Of a stretch of DNA of 64,000 nucleotides, positions 8,446 to 17,999 are shown one piece after another. The stretch comes from an uncultured Lachnospiraceae bacterium (lineage in GTDB: Bacteria > Bacillota > Clostridia > Lachnospirales > Lachnospiraceae). The notes below the pieces were generated by a model that was not told the origin of the DNA, searched no databases, and worked only from the letters and a program-made list of their open reading frames with translations. Made by a program: the position numbers and the translations under genes. The stretch covers positions 24,997 through 88,996 of the forward strand of contig CADBIU010000002.1 of the NCBI GenBank assembly GCA_902794825.1. Reading direction: 5' to 3'. Every line of letters starts with the position of its first letter. Position 1 is the first letter of the stretch.

Positions 8446-10851
8446 TCAGACGGTGATCTTCGCCTTATTTCTCTCTTCCGCTTCCTTCTGTCGCTGGAGT
8501 CTTCTCTCCTTCTTGGACATGTTGGAAGTGTTTTTCTTCTTCGGAGCCTGAGGGGTTCCGCCGCCGTTGCCGCCCTTGCTGCCGGTTGTATCGTTATCCT
8601 TAGCGGAAGCGAACTTGGTGCGCAGTATATGCCACAGGGGACCTGCGATGCATACAGAGGACCAGCAGCCGGCCACGATGCCTACCATCAGGGGCAGGGC
8701 GAATTCCTTGACGGAAGCCACGCCGAAGATATAGAGCGACAGTACCATGAAGAATGTTGTCAGGGAAGTGAAAATACTTCTGGAAAGTGTCTGGCTGACA
8801 CTCGTGTTGACTACTTCCTCAAGCGCTGTTCCGGCTTTTCTGACCGCCAGGTTCTCACGCACACGGTCGAATACGACGATGGTGGCGTTGATGGAGTAAC
8901 CGACGATGGTCAGCATACATGCGATGAATGTGCTGCCGACGCTGATCCTGATGATCGCGTAAGCTGCCAGCACTACCAGGCAGTCATGCGCAAGGCAGAT
9001 GACTGAGGAAGCGCCGAAACGGGCATCCTTGAACCTGAACCAGATATAAGCCAGCATCAGGACAAGCGCCACGATAACAGCGTTGAAAGCAGCTGTCTTC
9101 ATCTCAGAGCTGATCGTGGAACTGATCGTCTCGGAAGTGATGTTGTCCTTATTGACCTGGAACTGCTCCTGCAGAGCAACTGCCAGTGCTGTGCTCTTCT
9201 GTTCATCGAGTTCCTTGGTCTTGAAGATCACTTCGCTGCTGCCCGCGACCTTCTGCACCTGAGGATTAGTGTCGCCGGTGGTCTCTGTGATGACCGGAAT
9301 CACCTTCTCGTTGATCTCATCGAGGGTCATATCCTCGTTGAATGTCACATTAGTGGAAGTGCCGCCCACGAAATCAAGGCTGTAATTGAGAGCGCCCTTG
9401 CCGCCTCCCGCGTTCATAGCCATACCGGCCAGTCCCGCGATGACCACGATGCCGGAGATCGCGAATACGATCTTTCTCTTGCCGATAAAGTCGATGAGCT
9501 TGACATCTCTTCCTTTTCCATAGAGCTTTTCATCCGTTGCGCCCAGAGCGTAAACGATATTCATGAGAAGTCTTGTCACGAAGAGAGCCGTGAACATGGA
9601 GACGACGATACCGATAGCCAGCGTGTATGCGAAGCCTTTGATCGTGCCGGATCCGAGGATCGCGAGAACCGCTGCTGCGATCAGAGTTGTGACGTTTCCG
9701 TCGATGATCGCGGAGAGGGCCTTATCAAAGCCGCTCTTGATAGCCATCTTTACATTCTTGCCTTCGCGCAGTTCCTCGCGGATACGCGCGAAAATGATAA
9801 CGTTCGCGTCGACTGCCATACCGATGGAAAGCAGGATACCTGCGATACCGGGCAGTGTCAGGGTTACATCAAACGCGTTGATGACGATCGCAACGATCAG
9901 AATATAGATGCAGAGCGCGATACTGGCGCATAAACCGGGCAGCCAGTAGACCACGCACATAAGGATCGCGACCAGAGCAAAGCCCAGCATACCTGCTGTC
10001 TTACTCGTTCTGATGGCGTCCTGTCCGAGCTGGGCGCCGACGATCTGGGAACGCAGTCTCTGCAGTTCGACCTTAAGTCCGCCGATACGGATGTTGGAAG
10101 CAAGGCTCTCCGCCTCTTCGATCGTGTTCTCGCCGGTGATGACAGCGCGGCCGTCTGTGATCGCCGCCTGAACTCTGGGAACGCTTATAAACTTGCCGTC
10201 GTAGTAGATACCTATGCTCTCGCCGGCCGCGTAAGCCTTGGTCGTCGCATCAGCGAACTTCTGCTTGCCTTCGTCCGTAAATGTAAGGGAAACTACGATT
10301 TCCTGGTTGTTCATGTTGTCGGACTGATAGCCGGCCTTGGCTTCCGCCACGTCCGTACCCTGAAGGACAGCGTCGCCGTCCGCGATGATCTGCGCGAGAT
10401 CCTTGGTCAGGACATAGCCGTAATTGCCGTTCTCGTCAGTTCCGAGTTCATAGTTCTGGTTTCCGTTTTCATCTGTCTGTCTGATAAAATACAGAGAGCC
10501 GGGCTTACCCAGTTCTTCAAGGATCTTGTTGGTCTCTTCGACGCCGGAGATGCCGGGGATCTCGATATTGATCCTGTCGCTGCCCTCTGTGTAAACCTGC
10601 GCCTCTGTGCTGTACTGGTCAACACGCTGCTGAAGCTTGTAGACAGTGTCAGACATATCCTCTGCCGAGGGGTCTTCGTCGCCTACCGCCTCATAAGTGA
10701 TGCTGGCGCCGCCCGCAAGGTCGAGTCCAAGCTTGATGTTGTGATAAGATCCTCTGTGCCCGCTGCCCAGACCTACCAGTGCGGTATACGCCATAAGTCC
10801 GGTGAACACCGCAACTAAGATCAGCGCGATGACTGCTCTCGATTTTTTCAT
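8446..10851 (-). CDS. secDF: Protein translocase subunit SecDF, fused SecD-SecF
   Basis: 801 residues. SecD and SecF use the proton gradient to help pull secreted proteins out of the SecYEG channel. The SecD half has one N-terminal TM helix, the motif LGLDLAGGASITYEA near residue 40, a large extracytoplasmic domain, and a five-TM bundle around residues 270-440. The SecF half begins near residue 455 (DFIGKRKIVF), carries YSLDFVGGT and a second TM bundle with VYWLP-like and GYSINATIVVFDR elements. Fusion in one chain is known in Bacillus and many Firmicutes. The C-terminus is a glycine-rich then lysine/arginine-rich cytoplasmic tail. A good promoter (10938-10965) and a terminator (8393-8429) suggest its own transcript. 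Confidence 0.96.
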   Translation of the reverse strand: MKKSRAVIALILVAVFTGLMAYTALVGLGSGHRGSYHNIKLGLDLAGGASITYEAVGDEDPSAEDMSDTVYKLQQRVDQYSTEAQVYTEGSDRINIEIPGISGVEETNKILEELGKPGSLYFIRQTDENGNQNYELGTDENGNYGYVLTKDLAQIIADGDAVLQGTDVAEAKAGYQSDNMNNQEIVVSLTFTDEGKQKFADATTKAYAAGESIGIYYDGKFISVPRVQAAITDGRAVITGENTIEEAESLASNIRIGGLKVELQRLRSQIVGAQLGQDAIRTSKTAGMLGFALVAILMCVVYWLPGLCASIALCIYILIVAIVINAFDVTLTLPGIAGILLSIGMAVDANVIIFARIREELREGKNVKMAIKSGFDKALSAIIDGNVTTLIAAAVLAILGSGTIKGFAYTLAIGIVVSMFTALFVTRLLMNIVYALGATDEKLYGKGRDVKLIDFIGKRKIVFAISGIVVIAGLAGMAMNAGGGKGALNYSLDFVGGTSTNVTFNEDMTLDEINEKVIPVITETTGDTNPQVQKVAGSSEVIFKTKELDEQKSTALAVALQEQFQVNKDNITSETISSTISSEMKTAAFNAVIVALVLMLAYIWFRFKDARFGASSVICLAHDCLVVLAAYAIIRISVGSTFIACMLTIVGYSINATIVVFDRVRENLAVRKAGTALEEVVNTSVSQTLSRSIFTSLTTFFMVLSLYIFGVASVKEFALPLMVGIVAGCWSSVCIAGPLWHILRTKFASAKDNDTTGSKGGNGGGTPQAPKKKNTSNMSKKERRLQRQKEAEERNKAKITV

Positions 10852-10937
10852 GATGATTCTCCTTCTAACATTTCCTGGAAGAAGCTTTCCAAAAACAAAT
10901 TATAAAAGTTTTCTTAAAAAAGCCTACAACCTTTGAA

Positions 10938-10965
10938 ATTATAGCACACTTCAACGCAATGTAAA
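10938..10965 (-). promoter_or_regulatory. Sigma-A-type promoter for secDF
   Basis: On the minus strand, TTTACA (10960-10965), a 16-base spacer and TATAAT (10938-10943), about 90 bases upstream of the secDF ATG. Confidence 0.7.
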
Positions 10966-11029
10966 ATGTTTTATTCGTTTTATCATCATGCTGTTTCTTC
11001 TGATACATCGAATTGAAATCCTTGACGGG

Positions 11030-11058
11030 CTGACAATCCGTTTTACGGATAGTATACT
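11030..11058 (+). promoter_or_regulatory. Promoter with inverted-repeat spacer upstream of the phosphopantetheinyl transferase
   Basis: CTGACA (11030-11035), 17-base spacer, TATACT (11053-11058). The spacer contains ATCCGTTTTACGGAT (11036-11050), a 6-bp inverted repeat with a 3-base centre, placed where a repressor would block RNA polymerase. The gene starts about 60 bases downstream. Confidence 0.6.
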
Positions 11059-11119
11059 GAAACGGTAACCAGCCCTGATCCGCGATCCGGATTTATTTAA
11101 AAAGAGGGGAAAACGGCCC

Positions 11120-11851
11120 TTGAACCTGGATAAAAAGGCACAACTATATATTCTCATTGCGGATATGCGGGATCTGCCGAAGCAGGCCTCCTCTGAGGAC
11201 GCAGTGTCTTCTATGCGGCCGGAGTCTGCTCTCGCGCGCAAACTCGTGGCAAGAGCACTGCACACCTTTCTCGGGCGCGCTCCTTCTTCCGAAGAACTGG
11301 CCGGGGAAGTGCGGACTGCCGGTGGAAAGCCCTGTTTCCCTGCCTTTCCGGACTTCCATTATAATATCTCTCACTCAGGATCCTTTGTGGTCTGCGCAGT
11401 CTGTGACCGGCCGGTCGGAATTGACCTGCAGAAGATCCCCGAGCAGGCAGAACGCGCCATGAAGATCGCAAAGCGTTTCTTTTCCGGACAGGAGCAGGAA
11501 ACTCTGAACGTGCTGCGCGGCAATGATGAGCCAGAGGCGTTGTGCCGTCTGTTCTGCCGATACTGGACTGCCCGCGAGAGTTATATCAAGCTCACCGGGC
11601 GGGGTCTCTCGGAACCCTTCGGGAACTTCCGGCCTGATCTTGAAAAAGGTGAGATCCTTGTACTGAAACATCACTGTATAGACCCGTCGGCAATTCCCGG
11701 TTCTGAAGGCACCGGCATTCCGGAAGAAACAGATAATCAAGCGGACTCCTTCTATCTCGCCGAATATCAGGCCCCTGACGGTTACTGCCTGACTGTATGC
11801 AGCACTGCTCCGCTGCCTGATGAACCGGCATATACCGGAAATCTGGACTAA
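11120..11851 (+). CDS. 4'-phosphopantetheinyl transferase, Sfp type
   Basis: 243 residues, TTG start at 11120 after a GAGGGG site. Enzymes of this family move the phosphopantetheine arm of coenzyme A onto a serine of acyl or peptidyl carrier proteins. Family signatures are visible: FHYNISHSG near residue 80 (the HNxSHS-like stretch), VGIDLQKI near 100 (the magnesium-binding GxD), and the WTARESYIKLTGRGL block near 155 (W-x-x-KEAxxK-like, with R-E-S in place of K-E-A). It stands alone on the plus strand between its own promoter and terminator. No carrier-protein, fatty-acid or NRPS genes are nearby, so its target cannot be read from context; it could serve as the general AcpS or a secondary-metabolite activator. 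Confidence 0.88.
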   Translation: MNLDKKAQLYILIADMRDLPKQASSEDAVSSMRPESALARKLVARALHTFLGRAPSSEELAGEVRTAGGKPCFPAFPDFHYNISHSGSFVVCAVCDRPVGIDLQKIPEQAERAMKIAKRFFSGQEQETLNVLRGNDEPEALCRLFCRYWTARESYIKLTGRGLSEPFGNFRPDLEKGEILVLKHHCIDPSAIPGSEGTGIPEETDNQADSFYLAEYQAPDGYCLTVCSTAPLPDEPAYTGNLD

Positions 11852-11856
11852 AATCA

Positions 11857-11905
11857 AATCTGCCGCCCGGCGCGATCATAGTTCGCGCCGGGCGGCAGAT
11901 TTTCA
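11857..11905 (+). terminator. Terminator after the phosphopantetheinyl transferase gene
   Basis: Perfect 19-bp inverted repeat (11857-11875 and 11883-11901, 7-base loop) followed by a T run. Convergent with the aspS terminator immediately downstream. Confidence 0.88.
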
Positions 11906-11908
11906 TTC

Positions 11909-11940
11909 AAAAGGAGACAGGGGGTTGTCCCCTGTCTCCT
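11909..11940 (-). terminator. Terminator after aspS
   Basis: Inverted repeat GGAGACAGGGG / CCCCTGTCTCC (11913-11923 and 11929-11939), followed on the minus strand by TTTT. It lies 14 bases past the aspS stop. Confidence 0.82.
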
Positions 11941-11953
11941 CAGCTTCCTGCTA

Positions 11954-13744
11954 TCATTCTTCTGTTTTGATGATCGAAATAGAGAGTTCCTCCAGCTGTT
12001 TGGGATCCACAAGATTGGGAGCCTCGCTCATAAGGTCCACAGCGTCCTTATTCTTTGGGAAGGCCATGACGTCGCGGATGCTCTCCGCGCCTGTCATCAG
12101 CATAGCGAAGCGGTCAATGCCGTATGCAAGGCCTGCGTGAGGCGGTACGCCGTACTTGAAAGCTGTCAGGAGGAATCCGAACTTCTCCTGTGCTTCTTCG
12201 GGCCTTAGGCCGATGACCTCAAACATCTTCTCCTGGATATCGTTCTGGTGGATTCGGACACTGCCGCCGCCCAGCTCGACGCCGTTGAGAACGATATCAT
12301 AAGCCTTTGCCCTGACTGCGCCCGGATCGGAATCGATCAGATGCCAGTCCTCATCCATGGGCATCGTGAAGGGATGGTGCATCGCGACAAATCTCTCTTC
12401 CTCGTCGCTCCACTCAAGCAGCGGGAATTCCACGACCCACAGGAAATTGAACTTATTATGGTCAATAAGGCCCAGTTCCTCGCCGAGTTTGAGTCTGAGG
12501 GCGCCCAGCACGTTCCATACGATCTTGTTCTGGTCCGCCGCGATGAGCAGAAGGTCGCCCTTCTCTCCGCCCATTCTCTCGACGATCGCCTTGATCTCAT
12601 CCTCTGTCATGAACTTGGCAAAAGAGCACTTGACGCTGCCGTCTTCCTTGAGCTGAATGTAAGGAAGGCCCTTGGCGCCGTAACCCTTGGCGAAAGTGAC
12701 CAGAGCATCGATCTTCTTTCTGGCCATGCCGCCCTGCCCCTTGACATTGATGCCGCGCACGGAGCCGCTCTTCATAGCAGCTGCGTCTGTAAATACGGCA
12801 AAGCCGCAGTCCTTTACAATATCCGTGATATCGGTCAGCTTCATATCGAAGCGGGTATCGGGCTTGTCCGAGCCGTAGTCGTTCATGGCGTCGATCCACT
12901 TCATTCTGGGAAGGGGAAGCTCGACGTCGATGCCGAATGTCTTCTTAGCTACATACTGGATCAGTCTCTCATTGACATCAATGACGTCGTCTACGTCGAC
13001 AAAGGACAGCTCCATATCGGCCTGTGTGAATTCAGGCTGTCTGTCAGCGCGCAGGTCCTCGTCGCGGAAGCACTTGGCAATCTGGAAATATCTGTCAAAG
13101 CCCGAGCACATCAGCAGCTGCTTGAACAGCTGGGGCGACTGGGGCAAAGCATAGAAATTGCCGGGGTGCACACGGCTGGGTACCAGATAGTCTCTGGCGC
13201 CTTCGGGCGTGGACTTGCAAAGGATGGGGGTCTCGATCTCGAGGAAGCCCTCTCCGGCCATGAATTCTCTCATATTCTGGATCATCCGGCTTCTGAGGAT
13301 CAGTCTTCTTTGCATGTCGGGACGGCGAAGGTCCAGGCTTCTGTATTTAAGACGAAGATCTTCCTTGGTATTGCTGTTCTCCACGATGTGGAAAGGCGGA
13401 GTCTCGGATTCGGAGAGGATCCTGGTCTCTTTAACTCTGATCTCGATAGCACCGGTCGCAAGGTTGGGATTGACTGCCTCCCTCTTGCAGACAGTTCCGG
13501 TAGCCGCTACCACGAATTCCGCTCTCATCTTCTCCGCTTTGGCAAAATTCTCCGCGCCGCACTCTGTCTCCTCGTAGATCAGCTGCAGAATGCCGCTTCT
13601 GTCGCGCAGGTCCACAAAGACCAGTCCGCCCTTATTTCTCTGTTTGGCCACCCATCCCATAACGGTGACGGTCTGCCCAACGTTCGCTTCGCTTAGTTCC
13701 GCACATCTGCATGTGCGCTTTAATCCCAACATTGATTCAGCCAT
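11954..13744 (-). CDS. aspS: Aspartate-tRNA ligase
   Basis: 596 residues from ATG at 13744 (MAESMLGLKR). A GTG 24 bases upstream keeps the frame open, but the AGGAGG ribosome binding site lies just inside it, so the ATG is chosen. Class II synthetase charging tRNA(Asp). N-terminal OB-fold anticodon domain (motif VMGWVAKQRNKGGLVFVDLRD), catalytic core with motif 2 (FRDEDLRADRQPEF, near residue 220), the bacterial GAD insertion domain (about 290-410), and motif 3 (AYGIDRFAMLM) near the C-terminus. The length and GAD insertion mark the bacterial type. It is downstream of hisS, the common Firmicute pairing. Confidence 0.97.
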   Translation of the reverse strand: MAESMLGLKRTCRCAELSEANVGQTVTVMGWVAKQRNKGGLVFVDLRDRSGILQLIYEETECGAENFAKAEKMRAEFVVAATGTVCKREAVNPNLATGAIEIRVKETRILSESETPPFHIVENSNTKEDLRLKYRSLDLRRPDMQRRLILRSRMIQNMREFMAGEGFLEIETPILCKSTPEGARDYLVPSRVHPGNFYALPQSPQLFKQLLMCSGFDRYFQIAKCFRDEDLRADRQPEFTQADMELSFVDVDDVIDVNERLIQYVAKKTFGIDVELPLPRMKWIDAMNDYGSDKPDTRFDMKLTDITDIVKDCGFAVFTDAAAMKSGSVRGINVKGQGGMARKKIDALVTFAKGYGAKGLPYIQLKEDGSVKCSFAKFMTEDEIKAIVERMGGEKGDLLLIAADQNKIVWNVLGALRLKLGEELGLIDHNKFNFLWVVEFPLLEWSDEEERFVAMHHPFTMPMDEDWHLIDSDPGAVRAKAYDIVLNGVELGGGSVRIHQNDIQEKMFEVIGLRPEEAQEKFGFLLTAFKYGVPPHAGLAYGIDRFAMLMTGAESIRDVMAFPKNKDAVDLMSEAPNLVDPKQLEELSISIIKTEE

Positions 13745-13812
13745 GATTATCTGTATTCCTCCTGTCACAGGGACCGCGCTGTTTTGACCTGATCCCTGCG
13801 TATTTTTGTCTC

Positions 13813-15075
13813 TTATTTACTGATCGGATTGCGATAGAACTCCTCGAACTGCTCGAAGCCTCTCTCCGCCATCTGCTGTTTCTGGAACTTCTTGTTCTTG
13901 GCCATGCGGGCGATCAGCACCTGTGTGCCTTCCGCGCGCTCCTTCTGGGCCTGGCGGATCACTTCGCACAGGCGGTCAGCGGGCATATTCTTCTCGATGA
14001 GGTACGCTTTCTTGACCGGACGGCCGGGAATCTGGAATCCCTGCTCCATAAGAATAAGGATGATCCTCTCGAAACCGATGGAGAATCCGCATGCGGGGAC
14101 ATCCTTGCCGGTGAACTTGCCGACCATTCCGTCATAACGTCCGCCGCCTCCGCAGCTGATGCCGAGTTCAGGCATTGCGATCTCAAAGATCGTTCCTGTA
14201 TAGTAGGACATGCCGCGCACGATCGTGGGATCGAACACGATCTTAAAATCCGCTGTCTTTGTGCCGTCGACGCTCTCCATGACCTCGCGCAACTGCGGGA
14301 TCACGTCGGGCTCAATGAAGCCCTCGAGCTTCTCCTCGAGGTAAGCCAGCTGGTCCTGCGCACTCTGAAGTCCCTCAAACAGGCTGACATAGCGGTCTCT
14401 CATCTCCTCGGTGAAGCCCTCCCCGATGAGTTCCTCCGCCGCGCCGTCGAGGCCGATCTTGTCCATTTTGTCCAGAATAATGAAGACGTCTGTATATCTG
14501 TCCTCCGGGAATCCGCTGTAAGCGGCCATCGCTTTGAGGATCCGTCTCTCATTGATGCGGATCTGGAAGTTCTTAAATCCAAGATTTCCCAAAGTTGTAG
14601 TCGTCGCAAGGATCAGTTCGATCTCAGCGAGATTGCTGGGTTCGCCGATAATGTCGATATCGCACTGCATGAACTGGCGGTATCTTCCCTTCTGGGGGCG
14701 GTCCGCTCTCCAGACATTGCCCATCTGCAGAGCCTTGAAAGGCATCGGCAGCTCATTCTGGTGATTGGAGAAATACCTGACCAGCGGGACAGTGAGGTCA
14801 TAGCGAAGGCCTCCGTCCACGAGATCCGCCTCGCTCTGCGCGCTCTCCAGCTTAAGTTTTTCGCCTCTCTTGAGGATCTTAAAGATCAGTTTTTCATTGT
14901 CGCCGCCCTGTTTGCTCGTAAGATTCGCGATATTCTCCACACAGGGCGTCTCGATGGACTGGAATCCAAACTCCGCATATGTCTTCTTGATGACGGAAAT
15001 GCAGTAGTCGCGGATCTCCATCTCCGCGGGGAGAATGTCCTTCATGCCTGTGACCGGTTTCTTGATCAGTGCCAT
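13813..15075 (-). CDS. hisS: Histidine-tRNA ligase
   Basis: 420 residues. Class II synthetase charging tRNA(His). Motif 1 region follows GMKDILP at the N-terminus; RYDLTVPLVRY and the motif 2 segment MGNVWRADRPQKGRYRQF occur near residues 80-125; the histidine-binding element RGMSYYTGTIFEI lies near 265, with GGGGRYDGM and GFSIGFERI (motif 3) after it; the C-terminal anticodon domain is shorter than usual but present. First gene of hisS-aspS, with a promoter at 15144-15172. The 140-base leader is too short and lacks the motifs for a T-box. Confidence 0.96.
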   Translation of the reverse strand: MALIKKPVTGMKDILPAEMEIRDYCISVIKKTYAEFGFQSIETPCVENIANLTSKQGGDNEKLIFKILKRGEKLKLESAQSEADLVDGGLRYDLTVPLVRYFSNHQNELPMPFKALQMGNVWRADRPQKGRYRQFMQCDIDIIGEPSNLAEIELILATTTTLGNLGFKNFQIRINERRILKAMAAYSGFPEDRYTDVFIILDKMDKIGLDGAAEELIGEGFTEEMRDRYVSLFEGLQSAQDQLAYLEEKLEGFIEPDVIPQLREVMESVDGTKTADFKIVFDPTIVRGMSYYTGTIFEIAMPELGISCGGGGRYDGMVGKFTGKDVPACGFSIGFERIILILMEQGFQIPGRPVKKAYLIEKNMPADRLCEVIRQAQKERAEGTQVLIARMAKNKKFQKQQMAERGFEQFEEFYRNPISK

Positions 15076-15143
15076 ACCTGGTTCCTTTCTCAGTATTTAT
15101 TAAGACTTTTGTCTTTCATCACTCAATAATTTAACAATAAATG

Positions 15144-15172
15144 ATTGTACAATTTTTTGACACTGAAATCAA
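15144..15172 (-). promoter_or_regulatory. Promoter for hisS-aspS, flanked by a 13-base palindrome
   Basis: On the minus strand, TTGATT (15167-15172), 17-base spacer, TACAAT (15144-15149). Just upstream of the -35 box lies GTTTGGTCCAAAC (15174-15186), a palindrome with 6-bp arms that could be an operator. Confidence 0.5.
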
Positions 15173-15216
15173 TGTTTGGTCCAAACTTATAAATGGAAAC
15201 CGGCGTTTGACCAGGT

Positions 15217-16374
15217 TTATCCGACTCCTTTATAGTGTCCCGAGCCGACCTCGGCGGCCAGCCCCCTCATCTGCAGGTCCAGCATGCAGGATGTAAACTC
15301 TTCCACGCCGATATGTCTGCCGAGTATGCTCTCCATCCGGCCGATCAGAAAATCCGGCTCCATGATCTCTTTATACCCCAGAACGTCAAAGAGGACCTTC
15401 TCCATTCCCGGCAGATCCTCTCTTCTAAGATTTCTTTCCTTTCTTTTCTGCTCGAACAAGTCCGTCCCGCTTTCATTTACGCCGTAGAAATGCTCGATCA
15501 CCGTTTCCGGCGTACATGCGATGCCGGCCCCCTGGGAGATCAGGAAATTGCAGCCGTCGCTGAGCGCGTCGCTCACCCTCCCCGGCAGAGCGAAAATATC
15601 TCTCCCCTGTTCCAACGCAGAATCCACCGTGATCACAGTGCCCGATCTTCTTCTGGCCTCGATCACCAGCACCAGGTCCGCAAGACCGCTGATCAGCCTG
15701 TTGCGCTTGGGAAACAGCTTCGTCTGCGGCTTCGTCCCCGGCAGGTATTCAGAGATCAGTCCTCCCCTTTCTTTCAAAATATCGTATAACTCCGCGTTCT
15801 CCTCCGGATAGACCACGTCTACGCCGCATCCAAGGACCGCATAGGAACGTCCGCCGGCACCGGCCGCCGCTCTTCCCGCAATGCCGTCGACGCCCCTGGC
15901 CATCCCGCTCACCACTGAGATCCCGTTCAGCGCCAGCTTTTCCGCAAAGGCCCTTGCCTGCTCCCTTCCGTAGGACGAGCAGTTCCTTGCGCCGACTATA
16001 GCAACCGAGGGCACATCATCCGGCGGGAGATCTCTGATATAATATAAACCGTAAGGGCAGTCCGGAATACCCCTAAGTCTCTGAGGAAAACAGTCGTCCT
16101 CCATGCTGACGAATCCTATTCCCCTTTGTCTTAGATTCTCCGCTTCTTCGATCGGATCCCGCTCCTGAGAAAAGCATATGCTGAGCGCTTTCCCGGTGGC
16201 GTCGCTTCTTCTCTTGAGTTTGTCCACAAGGCACATGCTGATTTCATCCTCTGACATATGGTAGACCTCTTCCGCGCAGCTCGCGGTCTCCAAAAGAGTC
16301 TTTATCGTCTGATTCCCCACTCCTCTTATACTTGACAGCCACAAAGCATAAGGGTTGATCGCTCTCTCTTTCAT
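15217..16374 (-). CDS. dprA: DNA-processing protein DprA (Smf)
   Basis: 385 residues. DprA binds incoming single-stranded DNA during natural transformation and loads RecA; it is also conserved in non-transforming bacteria. N-terminal SAM/HhH-like region (GVGNQTIKTLLE), then the Rossmann-like DNA-binding domain with VGARNCSSYGREQA near residue 120, SGMARGVDGIAGRAA near 155, and LISEYLPGT near 210; a C-terminal winged-helix region (LDLQMRGLAAEVG). The ATG at 16374 overlaps the comM stop by one base (TAATG), so the pair is co-transcribed and coupled. Confidence 0.95.
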   Translation of the reverse strand: MKERAINPYALWLSSIRGVGNQTIKTLLETASCAEEVYHMSEDEISMCLVDKLKRRSDATGKALSICFSQERDPIEEAENLRQRGIGFVSMEDDCFPQRLRGIPDCPYGLYYIRDLPPDDVPSVAIVGARNCSSYGREQARAFAEKLALNGISVVSGMARGVDGIAGRAAAGAGGRSYAVLGCGVDVVYPEENAELYDILKERGGLISEYLPGTKPQTKLFPKRNRLISGLADLVLVIEARRRSGTVITVDSALEQGRDIFALPGRVSDALSDGCNFLISQGAGIACTPETVIEHFYGVNESGTDLFEQKRKERNLRREDLPGMEKVLFDVLGYKEIMEPDFLIGRMESILGRHIGVEEFTSCMLDLQMRGLAAEVGSGHYKGVG

Positions 16375-17999
16375 TACAGTCCCTCCTTCGGATTGTTTCT
16401 TCTGTTCGCCGGTACGATCTTCTTGTCGCTGCTGAATTCTCTTCCCGAAGTTTTCTCTTCCTCGTTATACTCCGGCAGCCTGAACCCGACAGCCATCATC
16501 AGGTCTCTCTCCAGGATCATTTCTCTTCCGTTCAGATCAGCTATAGTCCTCGCCATCTTCAGGCATTTGTGGTAGGAGCGCACGCTCATTCCCAACTGGT
16601 CATAGACGATCCGCATTTTTTCGGTAAGCAGTGAATTCAGCGGGCAGAAATGTTCCACCGCATCCGGCGTCATATCCGAATTGTAGTGGAAAGGAGTACC
16701 TCTGAAGCGGCGTTTCTGTCTCTCGATCGCCTCCATGACCCGGATCCGGACCGTTTCACTACTCTCAGAATGGCCGCTTCCCTGCAGTTCATTTGAGCCG
16801 ACTCTCCCGACATGTACCCTGAAATCGATCCGGTCAATAAAAGGGCCGCTGATCCTCTTCTGGTACTTCAGCACTTCCTTAGGAGTGCAGGTACAGCGGT
16901 TCATATCCGGATAATACCCGCAGGGACAGGGATTTGCCGCTGCCACAAGAAGCGGCCTCGCCGGGTAACGGTAGGCTCCGGTAAGCCTTCTGATTATGAT
17001 TTCCTGATTCTCCAGGGGCTCCCGCAGAGAATTGAGTTCGTTTGCTTTGTATTCAGAGATCTCGTCCAGAAACAGGACTCCGAGATGTGCCAGTGTGATA
17101 AGTCCGGGGGCAGGAATATTTCCTCCTCCGATCAGAACTGCTCTTGTCACCGAGTGATGGGGCGACAGAAACGGCCGTTCCGTAATCAGTGCTGTGTCTT
17201 CCGGCAGAAGGCCGGCCACACTGTATATTTTAGTGATCTCCAGCGCCTCTTCCTTAGAGAGCGGCGGCATGATGCCCGGCAGACACCTCGCGAGCATACT
17301 CTTTCCTGCACCCGGCGGCCCGCTCATCAAAACATTGTGAAACCCCGCTGCCGCGATCTCCAGCACTTTTTTGGCCTGAATCTGACCATGTACCTGGGAG
17401 AGATCAGGATATCCCTTATCTGAAGTCTGCCCCAGCAGCTGTTCCGCATCAACTTCGGCGGGCGGAAGAAACCGGTCCCTCTCCTCAAGAGTTTTCTTAA
17501 GGTAATTGACCAGTTCGGCAAGAGTGCGGACTCCCACAACGCGAATTCCATGGACCAGCGCGCCTTCCTTGAGATTTCCATTCGGAACGATGCAGGTACT
17601 GATTCCGTTTTCCTTAGCTTCCATTACAATAGAAAGAATTCCGTTCACCGGCCTGATCTCGCCGTTGAGCCCAAGCTCTCCCGCCACAAGCACGTTGTCG
17701 ACTGCTCCGTTCGGGATAAACCCAAGACAGACCAGCAGTCCGACGCTCACAGGCAGGTCGACCACCATTCCTCTCTTTGGAATGCCTGCAGGCGACAGAT
17801 TGACTGTGATCCTCTGCGGAGGCATATGAATTCCCAGATTCTTGAGCGCGACGCGCACACGCTCGCCGGCCTCCCTCATCTCGCCGCTCATAAAACCTAC
17901 CATGTTAAACGATGGCAGTCCGTTTGAAATATCGGTCTCAACCCTCATTAGATAGCTGTCGATCCCGTGGACTGCGCCTGTAATGATACTGCTGTACAT
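16374..17999 (-). CDS. comM: YifB/ComM family magnesium-chelatase-like AAA ATPase
   Basis: 541 residues from ATG at 17999 (MYSSIITGAVHG), supported by an AGGAGG site; the frame runs open 40 codons further upstream without a ribosome binding site. N-terminal S5/Lon-protease-like fold domain, then a magnesium-chelatase-like AAA domain with Walker A MSGPPGAGKSMLARCLPG near residue 220, Walker B LFLDEISE, the sensor region NPCPCGYYPD, and a C-terminal domain ending in the basic tail. ComM is a hexameric helicase promoting branch migration during integration of transformed DNA (known from Vibrio and Haemophilus). The comM-dprA operon fits a role in DNA uptake, although no other competence genes are in the window. 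Confidence 0.93.
   Translation of the reverse strand: MYSSIITGAVHGIDSYLMRVETDISNGLPSFNMVGFMSGEMREAGERVRVALKNLGIHMPPQRITVNLSPAGIPKRGMVVDLPVSVGLLVCLGFIPNGAVDNVLVAGELGLNGEIRPVNGILSIVMEAKENGISTCIVPNGNLKEGALVHGIRVVGVRTLAELVNYLKKTLEERDRFLPPAEVDAEQLLGQTSDKGYPDLSQVHGQIQAKKVLEIAAAGFHNVLMSGPPGAGKSMLARCLPGIMPPLSKEEALEITKIYSVAGLLPEDTALITERPFLSPHHSVTRAVLIGGGNIPAPGLITLAHLGVLFLDEISEYKANELNSLREPLENQEIIIRRLTGAYRYPARPLLVAAANPCPCGYYPDMNRCTCTPKEVLKYQKRISGPFIDRIDFRVHVGRVGSNELQGSGHSESSETVRIRVMEAIERQKRRFRGTPFHYNSDMTPDAVEHFCPLNSLLTEKMRIVYDQLGMSVRSYHKCLKMARTIADLNGREMILERDLMMAVGFRLPEYNEEEKTSGREFSSDKKIVPANRRNNPKEGL

Noticed and set aside
12248-13696. 482-codon open frame on the plus strand opposite aspS, and similar long frames opposite gpmI and the glutamine synthetase gene
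   Set aside because: These are antisense to strongly conserved genes, match no family I recognise, and lack ribosome binding sites. They result from codon bias in the true genes.
15076-15216. T-box leader upstream of hisS
   Set aside because: The leader is short and lacks the AGGGTGGNACCGCG-type T-box sequence and a specifier stem.
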